A DNA stretch of 64,000 nt, taken from UBA5794 sp964196275 (GTDB lineage Bacteria; Actinomycetota; Acidimicrobiia; Spongiisociales; UBA5794). Each line of letters begins with the position of its first letter. Position 1 is the stretch's first letter. The translations under genes were made by a program, and so were the position numbers. This document shows positions 36,039 through 43,582 of this stretch, one piece after another. A model generated the notes under the pieces. It made no database searches and was not told the DNA's origin. It saw only the letters and a program-made list of their open reading frames with translations. The stretch lies in the NCBI GenBank assembly GCA_964196275.1, contig CAXMSN010000114.1, positions 8,863 through 72,862 on the forward strand, given 5' to 3'.

Positions 36039-36896
36039 TCAGGAGTCGTTCTGGGAGTTCGCTAGCCCGACCGTGTTGACGAGCAGCGAGGCTCGCGTCA
36101 TGGGCCCGACACCGCCGGGGACCGGAGTGATGGCTCCTGCCACCTCAAGGACCTCATCGAAAGCCACATCTCCAACGAGTCCTGCGTCGGTTCGGTTGGT
36201 TCCGACGTCGATGACGGTCGCACCCGGCTTCACGAACGACGCATCGAACATGCCCGGTCTCCCGACCGCCGTGATCAAGAGGTCCGCCGTGCGGGTAACC
36301 GCGGCCAGATCCGGCGTACGCGAATGTGCCTGGACAACGGTCGCATCCACGCCCTTGGCACCAAGCATCAACGCCATCGGCCTTCCGACAAGGAACGAAC
36401 GCCCAACGACGACGGCGGTCTTTCCCGCAACATCGATGCCGTAGTGGGCGAGGATGGTCATGATGCCCGAAGGCGTGGCAGGCAGGGGTGCCGGACGATC
36501 GAGGATGAGACGCCCAAGGTTGAATGGATGCAATCCGTCTGCATCTTTCGTTGCCAGGACTCGCTCGACCGCTGCCTCACCGTCAAGGTGATCTGGTAGA
36601 GGTAGTTGGACAATCATGCCTGTGACGTCATCTCTTGCGTTGAGATCATCAACGGCGGCGAACACATCGTCTTGGGACACGTCCGATGGGAGCTTCACGT
36701 CGACGGAAACGATGCCAACCGACTCCGCATCCTTGTGCTTGTAGCGGACATAGGAGTGCGAGGCTGGATCATCGCCGACGAGAACGGTGGCCAGACCAAC
36801 CGACACGCCGCGAGCGTTGAGGTCCGCGACGTCAGATCTGACCTCTTCGCGGACCGCCTTGGCGACGTCCGAGCCTGAGAGAATTCGTGCGGTCAA
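36039..36896 (-). CDS. folD: Methylenetetrahydrofolate dehydrogenase/cyclohydrolase
   Basis: A 285-residue bifunctional FolD with SYVRYKHKDAESVGI, the QLPLPDHLD motif, the NADP loop VVGRSFLVGRPMA and PGGVGPMTRASLL at the C-terminus. It supplies 10-formyl-THF, the cofactor needed by the PurN and PurH enzymes encoded just upstream. It starts with TTG, overlapping the purH stop (TTGA). Confidence 0.93.
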   Translation of the reverse strand: MTARILSGSDVAKAVREEVRSDVADLNARGVSVGLATVLVGDDPASHSYVRYKHKDAESVGIVSVDVKLPSDVSQDDVFAAVDDLNARDDVTGMIVQLPLPDHLDGEAAVERVLATKDADGLHPFNLGRLILDRPAPLPATPSGIMTILAHYGIDVAGKTAVVVGRSFLVGRPMALMLGAKGVDATVVQAHSRTPDLAAVTRTADLLITAVGRPGMFDASFVKPGATVIDVGTNRTDAGLVGDVAFDEVLEVAGAITPVPGGVGPMTRASLLVNTVGLANSQNDS

Positions 36897-38410
36897 TGTC
36901 TGAAGTGCCTTTGTCCGGTGAAGATCAAGGCTACATCGTGCTCTGTCGCTGATTCGACGACCTCATCGTCCCTGACAGAGCCCCCAGGCTCCACGATCGC
37001 AACGATGCCTGCCTCAGCAAGTGCATCGGGTCCATCACGGAACGGGAAGAACGCATCCGAGGCACACACGGAACCTTTCGCTCGCTCGCCGGCCCTGGCA
37101 AGCGCTCGCTCGGCAGCCCCGACCCGCGATTGGTCGCCAGCTCCGACGCCCACCGCCGAACCGTCCTTCACGAGGACGATCGCATTCGACTTGGTGTGCG
37201 CACAGATCGTCCATGCGATCTCGAGGTCCCTCATCTCCGAATCTGTTGGCTGTCTGGTCCTGACTTCCCACTCGCCGCTCGCGTTCGATACGGCGTCACG
37301 TTTCTGGACGAGGAAGCCGTCGTCAACGCTTCGGATGTCGAGATCGAAATCCGAAGGTGGAGGCGCGATCAAAACCCTGAGGTTCTTCTTGTCGGCAAGA
37401 GCCGACCTGGCATCTTGGGTGATGGACGGCGCGATCACGATCTCTACGAAATACTGGGAGATGGCCTCGGCGGTCTCCGCGTCGAGTTCGCCGTTGAGAG
37501 CGATCACACCTCCAAAGGCCGAGATCGGATCACATGCCCACGCCTTCGAGAACGCGTCTGCCATCGACAATCCGGCCGCTGCACCGCACGCGTTCATGTG
37601 CTTGAGGATCGCAACCGAGGTGTCCGGCAGGTCGTTCGCAAGCCTCCATGCGGCATCGGCATCGGCGTAATTGTTGAATGACATCGCCTTGCCCTGGATC
37701 TGCTCACCGACCTTCCACCAACCCTCGGTGTCGTTCCGGGCGTACAGTGATGCCTCCTGGTGCGGGTTCTCGCCGTACCTGAGGGCGGCATCCTTCACCA
37801 TGGGGAGCACGAGACGGTCCGCTCCGTCACGCTCGAGCCAGTTGACGATCGCAGCGTCGTACGACGCCGTTCTGAAGAACGCTTCCCTCGCGAGGTCGGC
37901 CCGCATCGCAGCCGTGGTGCCTCCTTTGGCGATCGCCTCAGCGATCTCCTGGTAGCGATCTGGCGAGACCACGGTCGCAACCCAAGCATGGTTCTTTGCC
38001 GCAGCCCTGATGAGCGTCGGCCCACCGATGTCGATGTTCTCGATCACCTCGGAGGGATCAGCACCCTGTGCAACGGTTCGCTCGAACGGATACAGGTTCG
38101 ACACAACGAGCTGGAACGTCTGGATCCCGAGGTCGCTGATGTCTTCGACGTGATCCGCCTTGCCAAGGTCAGCGAGGATCCCTCCGTGGATCCTTGGATG
38201 GAGCGTCTTCACCCGTCCGCCGAGCATCTCTGGGGCACCCGTCACATCTTCGACATGTAGCACGATGATCCCTGCAGCCTCAAGGTGAGACGCTGTGCCA
38301 CCTGAGCACACGATCTCGACACCAGATGCAACAAGCCTCTCAGCGAACTCGACAAGACCGGTCTTGTCGGAGACCGAGATGAGGGCTCGTTGCACCCGTA
38401 TCCGGCTCAT
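36893..38410 (-). CDS. purH: Bifunctional AICAR formyltransferase/IMP cyclohydrolase
   Basis: A 505-residue PurH. The N-terminal MGS-like IMP cyclohydrolase domain has ISVSDKTGLVEFA and SGGTASHLEAAG; the C-terminal AICAR transformylase domain has LRYGENPHQEASLY, KHMNACGAA and SDAFFPFRDG. It performs the last two steps of IMP synthesis. Start at 38410 overlaps the purN stop as ATGA. Confidence 0.94.
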   Translation of the reverse strand: MSRIRVQRALISVSDKTGLVEFAERLVASGVEIVCSGGTASHLEAAGIIVLHVEDVTGAPEMLGGRVKTLHPRIHGGILADLGKADHVEDISDLGIQTFQLVVSNLYPFERTVAQGADPSEVIENIDIGGPTLIRAAAKNHAWVATVVSPDRYQEIAEAIAKGGTTAAMRADLAREAFFRTASYDAAIVNWLERDGADRLVLPMVKDAALRYGENPHQEASLYARNDTEGWWKVGEQIQGKAMSFNNYADADAAWRLANDLPDTSVAILKHMNACGAAAGLSMADAFSKAWACDPISAFGGVIALNGELDAETAEAISQYFVEIVIAPSITQDARSALADKKNLRVLIAPPPSDFDLDIRSVDDGFLVQKRDAVSNASGEWEVRTRQPTDSEMRDLEIAWTICAHTKSNAIVLVKDGSAVGVGAGDQSRVGAAERALARAGERAKGSVCASDAFFPFRDGPDALAEAGIVAIVEPGGSVRDDEVVESATEHDVALIFTGQRHFRH

Positions 38411-39036
38411 GCGACAACCCTCGATCCCCATCGAACAACGCCATCCGTGACGCCGATCTCGCCGCGTCCGAACGCAGAGACGACCGCCGGGAGAAGGGCG
38501 TGTTCGACGATCTGGATGCGTGCGTGCAACGAAGCGGCATCGTCGCCTTCGAGGACTCGGACCGCTTCCTGGGCGATGATCGGTCCATGGTCAACCTGCT
38601 CGTCGACGAAGTGCACGGTGACCCCGGTCACCGCCACGCCATGGTCCAGAGCCTGTTCGACGGCGTGCGCACCCGGAAACGACGGCAACAGTGCAGGGTG
38701 GACGTTGATGATCGAATCGGGGAACCGCTCGATGGCGGTAGGAGAGAGGATCCGCATGAAGCCGGCAAGCACTATCGCCTCGACGCCGAACCGGTCGGCT
38801 GCATCGCATATCTCCGACGTGAACTGTTCACGTGACGGGGTTTCGCTCCGCTCGACCACCACCACGGGGATGCCGGCCCGTTCCGCCCGTGCGATCCCTG
38901 TCGCGTCAGGCCTGTCCGAGATAACGACGGCCAGGGTGCATCCGAAGTCGTCAGCAGAGGACGCATCGATGAGCGCCTGAAGATTGGTGCCGCTTCCGGA
39001 GATGAGAACAGCGATGGGAAGCGGGGTCTGGGTCAT
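38407..39036 (-). CDS. purN: Phosphoribosylglycinamide formyltransferase
   Basis: A 209-residue PurN with VLISGSGTNLQALID, the VLAGFMRILSP block and INVHPALLPSFPGAHAVEQAL containing the catalytic Asn/His, followed by GVTVHFVDEQVDHGPII. It uses 10-formyl-THF to formylate GAR in purine synthesis. The ATG at 39036 is preferred over the upstream TTG. It heads purN-purH-folD-icd. Confidence 0.93.
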   Translation of the reverse strand: MTQTPLPIAVLISGSGTNLQALIDASSADDFGCTLAVVISDRPDATGIARAERAGIPVVVVERSETPSREQFTSEICDAADRFGVEAIVLAGFMRILSPTAIERFPDSIINVHPALLPSFPGAHAVEQALDHGVAVTGVTVHFVDEQVDHGPIIAQEAVRVLEGDDAASLHARIQIVEHALLPAVVSAFGRGEIGVTDGVVRWGSRVVA

Positions 39037-39171
39037 CGGAGCCAATTCTAGGATCGCGTTGGACAGTGCCGTTGGTCAGGTCCGATGCGAGCGGCGACGA
39101 GATTCGCACGACGGAGCGCACACGAGTCCAATCGTTGGGCGAGCAGGATCTGAGCGAGGTATGCGCCGCTA

Positions 39172-39206
39172 GTCCGTGGTCCGTGGTCCGTGGTCCGTGG
39201 TCCGTG
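39172..39206. repeat. Perfect heptamer array, five GTCCGTG copies
   Basis: Five exact, contiguous copies of GTCCGTG, then a partial sixth. A GAGCGAGGCGGAGCC segment follows, identical to one in the 22.5 kb spacer. This is the cleanest array in the window and lies between the purN start and the next gene's stop. The remainder of the 199-base gap shows no supported gene. Confidence 0.92.
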
Positions 39207-39235
39207 GTCTTGAGCGAGGCGGAGCCGAACGACAC

Positions 39236-39952
39236 CTACTCCCCCAGCGATGTGTCTCTCATCGCGAGATGCGGCAGCACCATGGCATCCACGAAGACCG
39301 ATCCGTCTCCGTCCCATTCGAGTCCGAGAATCTCGTCGCGGGTCCGCCTACCACCGATGGAGCGCATCAGCTCGAACGACGATGCACGGACCGTCGCCAC
39401 TGGCTCGCCTCGACCCACGTTCCAGCCTTGCCCTGAGTCCGTCGCCTCGATACGGAGGGTCGTGAGGCCAAGCGCCGCGAACTGTGGTCTCAGGGAGCGC
39501 ACGTGGCCAGCGGCTGACACGTACACCTCAGGGAGATCCCGCCCCGACGAGTCACCGTATGCATTTCGGAGATCGAACTCGTGATGGAGGATGTCACTGA
39601 TCGCCATAGGTGCGATGGCAGTGATCGGAATGACGCCCAGCGCTGATGGGACCCGTTCCGGAAGGTCCAGCGATGCCACGTCATCGAGCACGGCCGCGGC
39701 TCCGTCGATGGATGCGTTCCACTCCGTAATGACCTGCTCGATCGACATCCCAGAGCGATCCTGTATTTGCTGATCCGTCCACGCTTCACTTGCGAACCCT
39801 TCGAACACACTGTTCGAAATGTCGGCGGACAATCCCGCAAGGTGGCGCACAACATCTGCTCCGGTCCACGCAGGGCACGCCGGGACCATGGTCCCAGGAT
39901 CGTTCGTCTCAATCAACGCAACGACACGTTCCTGGCCCCGCTTGTAGCTCAT
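39236..39952 (-). CDS. Maleylpyruvate isomerase-family (DinB-like) protein
   Basis: A 238-residue protein of the actinobacterial TIGR03083-like group. The N-terminal helical DinB-type domain carries CPAWTGADVVRHLAG and ILHHEFDLRNA, with His residues that can bind metal, and a C-terminal sterol-carrier-like half follows. Members are often thought to be mycothiol-dependent enzymes. Start at 39952 (MSYKRGQ) chosen because the open frame above it runs through a heptamer array and a 22-bp palindrome. Confidence 0.75.
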   Translation of the reverse strand: MSYKRGQERVVALIETNDPGTMVPACPAWTGADVVRHLAGLSADISNSVFEGFASEAWTDQQIQDRSGMSIEQVITEWNASIDGAAAVLDDVASLDLPERVPSALGVIPITAIAPMAISDILHHEFDLRNAYGDSSGRDLPEVYVSAAGHVRSLRPQFAALGLTTLRIEATDSGQGWNVGRGEPVATVRASSFELMRSIGGRRTRDEILGLEWDGDGSVFVDAMVLPHLAMRDTSLGE

Positions 39953-39982
39953 CGCATACACAGAACTTATGTCCCTTCCTTC

Positions 39983-40003
39983 GCTCGCCACTCGCCACTG
40001 CCC
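39983..40003. repeat. Heptamer array (ACTCGCC type)
   Basis: Three 7-bp units: GCTCGCC, ACTCGCC, ACTGCCC, placed 31 bases upstream of the preceding gene's start and 9 bases from the long palindrome. Confidence 0.6.
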
Positions 40004-40012
40004 GCTCAATGC

Positions 40013-40062
40013 CGTACCCAGGGTTCCCAGCCACATATTCGTGGCTGGGAACCCTGGGTACG
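40013..40062. repeat. 22-bp perfect inverted repeat with 6-nt loop
   Basis: Arms 40013-40034 and 40041-40062 are exact complements (arm begins CGTACCCAGGGTTCCCAG), with loop ATATTC. It lies 9 bases beyond the sucD stop. It would fold into a very stable hairpin, but no U-tract follows on either strand. It may be a terminator of the sucCD operon, a protein-binding palindrome or a small mobile element remnant. Confidence 0.85.
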
Positions 40063-40070
40063 CGTTTTGG

Positions 40071-40997
40071 TTAGCTTGACATTGCTTCCAGCATCGCCGA
40101 GCCCATGTCTGTGGGCGTTGGGGCAACGATGACGCCGGCTGCTTCGAGCGCCTCGATCTTGGCGTCGGCGGTTCCCTTGCCTCCTGAGATGATCGCTCCT
40201 GCGTGGCCCATGCGCTTACCCGGGGGCGCAGAGGTTCCCGCTATGAACCCGGCTACCGGCTTGGTCATATTCGCCTTGATCCACTCGGCGGCTTCTTCCT
40301 CTGCCGTGCCGCCGATCTCGCCGATCATGATGACGCCTTCGGTTTCGGGGTCATCGTTGAACAGGGTGAGACAGTCGACGAAGTTCGTGCCGTTCACCGG
40401 GTCTCCCCCGATACCGATCGCCGTCGTCTGGCCGAGTCCGTTGAGCGTCAGCTGATGGACCGCCTCATAGGTGAGCGTCCCAGAGCGGGAGATAACGCCG
40501 ATCTTGCCCGGAGTGTGGATGTACCCCGGCATGATGCCGATCTTGCACTCCTGAGGCGTAATCACCCCTGGGCAGTTCGGACCGACAAGGCGAACATCGC
40601 GATCTGCGAGATACCGCTTGGCGATGACCATGTCCGCGACCGGTATGCCCTCTGTGACGGTGATGATGAGTGGGACGCCAGCCTCGGCGGCCTCCATGAT
40701 CGCATCCGCCGCAAAGGGTGGCGGTACATAGACCACTGACGCGTTCGCACCCGTCTCGGCCACCGCATCCCTCACCGATCGGAAGATCGGAAGGTCTGCT
40801 TCGTACGTGTCGCCCCTTCCCTGCACGCCCGAGTGGTCCGTCTCACCAGAGAACGATTCGGTCTGGCCCGCCCTAGACGGATGTACTGCCGCGACCATGT
40901 TCGTGCCGTAAGCGAGGGCCTTGTCGGTATGGAAACGGCCGGTCTTGCCGAGCCCCTGCACCATGACCTTTGTGTCCTTGTTGACGAGCACACTCAT
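40071..40997 (-). CDS. sucD: Succinyl-CoA synthetase alpha subunit
   Basis: A 308-residue protein with the CoA-binding GLGKTGRFHTDKA, VGPNCPGVI and the phosphohistidine loop GKRMGHAGAI (His265). With SucC it interconverts succinyl-CoA and succinate with substrate-level phosphorylation. The first glycine block reads GLGKTG instead of the common GxTGxQG, a modest variation. ATG overlaps the sucC stop. Confidence 0.94.
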   Translation of the reverse strand: MSVLVNKDTKVMVQGLGKTGRFHTDKALAYGTNMVAAVHPSRAGQTESFSGETDHSGVQGRGDTYEADLPIFRSVRDAVAETGANASVVYVPPPFAADAIMEAAEAGVPLIITVTEGIPVADMVIAKRYLADRDVRLVGPNCPGVITPQECKIGIMPGYIHTPGKIGVISRSGTLTYEAVHQLTLNGLGQTTAIGIGGDPVNGTNFVDCLTLFNDDPETEGVIMIGEIGGTAEEEAAEWIKANMTKPVAGFIAGTSAPPGKRMGHAGAIISGGKGTADAKIEALEAAGVIVAPTPTDMGSAMLEAMSS

Positions 40998-42217
40998 TTG
41001 GCCAACTCCACGATCTTGATCGCCCCGTCCTTCATGTCCTCGGCGCTCACGACGTTGAGCCCGGACTCGTCGATGATCTGTTTCCCGAGTTCCACGTTCG
41101 TACCTTCGAGCCTCACCACCAGCGGAACGTCGAGGCCCACTTCCTCAACAGCAGCGACAACGCCTTCAGCGATCGTGTCGCACCGCATGATTCCGCCGAA
41201 GATGTTCACGAAGATGCCCTTCACGTTGGGGTCAGCGGTGATGATCTTGAACGCGGCGACGATCTGATCCTTGTCTGCGCCCCCTCCGACGTCGAGGAAG
41301 TTCGCTGGTTCGCCTCCGACGTACTTGATGATGTCCATCGTCGCCATCGCAAGCCCTGCACCGTTGACCATGCAGCCGATGGATCCATCGAGCTTGATGA
41401 ACGAGAGCCCGTACTGCTTGGCATCAAGTTCGGCCGCATCCTCCTCGGATTCATCGCGGAGTGCGGTCACTTCAGGGTGCCTGAAGAGCGCGTTCTCCTC
41501 GAATGACATCTTCCCGTCGAGTGCCATGACGGTGCCGTCTGTCGTGACGACAAGTGGGTTGATCTCAACCAGATCTGCATCGAGATCAACGGTCGCTTTC
41601 GTCAGGGCCTTGAGGAACGCCGCTCCGCTGCGTGCCGAAGCTCCCTCCATTCCCAGTCCGTTGGCGATCCTTGCCGCCTGGAAGTCCCTGAGGCCAAATG
41701 CAGGATCGATCTCTTCCCTGAGGATCTTCTCTGGCGTCTCCTCAGCGACAACCTCGATCTCGGTTCCGCCCTCGGTCGATGCCATCACGATATTGCGGCT
41801 CGTCGAGCGGTCGAGCAACACCGAGAGGTACAGCTCGGTTTCGATGTCGATCCCCTGCTCGATGTACAGCCGATTGACCGTCTTGCCTTCGGCTCCCGTC
41901 TGTACCGTGACGAGCGTGGAGCCGAGCATCTGGGATGCAAGCTCTCGCACCTTGGCTTCCGTGGCCTCGACACCACCCGACAGTCCGTCAAGCACAACGG
42001 TGACGCCGCCGAGGTCCGGGTACTCCTTGAACCGGCCCTTCCCGCGGCCACCAGCATGGATCTGCGACTTGACGACGACAACAGCGTTGCCGCTGATCTC
42101 TACGAGAGGCCTCACGGCAGCCACCGCCTCTTCGACGGTCGTTGCGACTGCACCTGCGGGCACGGGGATGCCCCGCTCTTTCATGAGCGCCTTCGCCTGA
42201 TACTCGTGGATCTTCAC
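40994..42217 (-). CDS. sucC: Succinyl-CoA synthetase beta subunit
   Basis: A 407-residue ATP-grasp protein: MKIHEYQAKALMKERGIPVP at the N-terminus, KSQIHAGGRGKGRFK, EINPLVVTTDG and the C-terminal NIFGGIMRCDTIA with GTNVELGK. It binds the nucleotide and forms the heterodimer with SucD. Upstream, on the same strand, lies the B12-binding mutase subunit gene. Confidence 0.94.
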   Translation of the reverse strand: MKIHEYQAKALMKERGIPVPAGAVATTVEEAVAAVRPLVEISGNAVVVVKSQIHAGGRGKGRFKEYPDLGGVTVVLDGLSGGVEATEAKVRELASQMLGSTLVTVQTGAEGKTVNRLYIEQGIDIETELYLSVLLDRSTSRNIVMASTEGGTEIEVVAEETPEKILREEIDPAFGLRDFQAARIANGLGMEGASARSGAAFLKALTKATVDLDADLVEINPLVVTTDGTVMALDGKMSFEENALFRHPEVTALRDESEEDAAELDAKQYGLSFIKLDGSIGCMVNGAGLAMATMDIIKYVGGEPANFLDVGGGADKDQIVAAFKIITADPNVKGIFVNIFGGIMRCDTIAEGVVAAVEEVGLDVPLVVRLEGTNVELGKQIIDESGLNVVSAEDMKDGAIKIVELAK

Positions 42218-42256
42218 GTTCCCTCCTCGGGGACGGGTGGATTGTTTGGTCGTCTG

Positions 42257-42649
42257 TCAGCCGCTTGGGAACGTCTCTGCGACCCATACTTGGATCGTCT
42301 CGAGCGATGTGCCAGGGCCGAAGATCTTTACGATGCCTGCCGCCTCAAGCGCAGGCACATCCGCTTCAGGGATGATCCCTCCGCCGAACACGACGATGTC
42401 GGCAGCATCTCTCTTCTCGAGTTCTGCGACGACGCCGGGGAAGAGAGTCATGTGGGCTCCGGAGAGCGCCGACAGCCCAACGCCGTTCACATCTTCCTGA
42501 ACGGCTACGTCAGCGATGTTCGCAGGTGTTTGGTGGAGTCCCGTATAGATGACCTCGCATCCTGCGTCGCGCAGAGCGCGTGCAACGACCTTCGCTCCAC
42601 GGTCGTGACCGTCGAGCCCTGGTTTGGCTATGAGTATCCGAGTCGGCAT
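42257..42649 (-). CDS. Methylmalonyl-CoA mutase B12-binding subunit
   Basis: A 130-residue free-standing cobalamin-binding domain with the DxHxxG signature (Asp13-Gly-His15-Asp-Arg-Gly18), SALSGAHMTLFPGVV and FGGGIIPEADV. It corresponds to the C-terminal part of methylmalonyl-CoA mutase. The catalytic TIM-barrel subunit must be encoded elsewhere. The mutase makes succinyl-CoA, the substrate of SucCD encoded 39 bases downstream, so the order is metabolically sensible. Start at 42649. Confidence 0.88.
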   Translation of the reverse strand: MPTRILIAKPGLDGHDRGAKVVARALRDAGCEVIYTGLHQTPANIADVAVQEDVNGVGLSALSGAHMTLFPGVVAELEKRDAADIVVFGGGIIPEADVPALEAAGIVKIFGPGTSLETIQVWVAETFPSG

Positions 42650-42715
42650 CGCTGTGATGGTAGTTACCGCCCGAATCCTGAATCGCCCGCGCCGTGAGTG
42701 AATAGGCTGGGGCCG

Positions 42716-43486
42716 ATGTTGGATCTCAGCCCACTCGTCGTGCTCGCCGCTTCCTTGTCCCTTGTGGCGGTGTCGATCGGCATCTCGGTCTACCTCAAGC
42801 TCGGGTTCGAGCGACAGATCATCATCGCTTCGGTGCGCGCAACGGTCCAACTCGCCATCGTCGGGCTGTTGCTCGGTCTGCTGCTCGAGTCCCAATGGGA
42901 AGAAGCGCTCGCTGCGATCTGGATCGTCGCCATGGTGCTCATCGCTTCGTTCGTCACCGGCAGGCGGGCTGGCACACGGGCCATCGTGCCTGCCGCCGGA
43001 GCAGCGATCGGGGCAGCAACGGCGATCTCTCTCGCGATCGTGTTCGGATTCGGTGTACTACCGGCGGAGCCCATCCAACTCGTGGTCATCGCGGGGATCA
43101 CGATCGGGAACGCCCTCGCAGGCACCGTGGTTGCGGCAGATCAGGTGAAGACGCAGATCATGGACCACCGCCTCCAGATCGAAGGTCTGTTGTCGCTGGG
43201 GCTCAACGCCAAGCAGTCGGCGCGGTTCATCGTGAGGGAGGCGACGAGGGTCGCCCTTCTTCCCCAGATCGAGCGGACGAAGGTCGTCGGGCTTGTCGCG
43301 CTGCCAGGTGCGATGGCTGGACTTCTGATCGCTGGCGTGGCTCCCAGGGAGGCGGTGGTGATCCAGTTGGTGGTGATGTTCCTGGTGCTCGGAACGATGG
43401 CAGTGTCTGCGACGGTTGTCGCTTTGGTCACCGCACGAAACTCTTTCACCCCGGATCAACGCCTCGAGCCGACGATCTTCAGCTGA
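42716..43486 (+). CDS. FetB/UPF0014-family ABC permease
   Basis: A 256-residue membrane protein with about seven helices and the family blocks RATVQLAIVGLLLG, ITIGNALAGTVVAAD and LVALPGAMAGLLIAGVAP. In E. coli the homologue FetB works with ATPase FetA in iron export or resistance. No partner ATPase gene is adjacent here, which is unusual. Start at 42716; a GTG six codons upstream is possible. Confidence 0.82.
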   Translation: MLDLSPLVVLAASLSLVAVSIGISVYLKLGFERQIIIASVRATVQLAIVGLLLGLLLESQWEEALAAIWIVAMVLIASFVTGRRAGTRAIVPAAGAAIGAATAISLAIVFGFGVLPAEPIQLVVIAGITIGNALAGTVVAADQVKTQIMDHRLQIEGLLSLGLNAKQSARFIVREATRVALLPQIERTKVVGLVALPGAMAGLLIAGVAPREAVVIQLVVMFLVLGTMAVSATVVALVTARNSFTPDQRLEPTIFS

Positions 43487-43582
43487 CAACACGCCTCTCC
43501 CGATAAGTCAGTCAAGCAGGATCGCCTTCCGTCGCTCAAAATGGCTGAGAGGAGCGGGGGTTTCTTGCTGACGGGTCAGGTC

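Noticed and set aside
39172..39206. CRISPR array
   Set aside because: The units are contiguous 7-mers with no spacers, and no cas genes are present.
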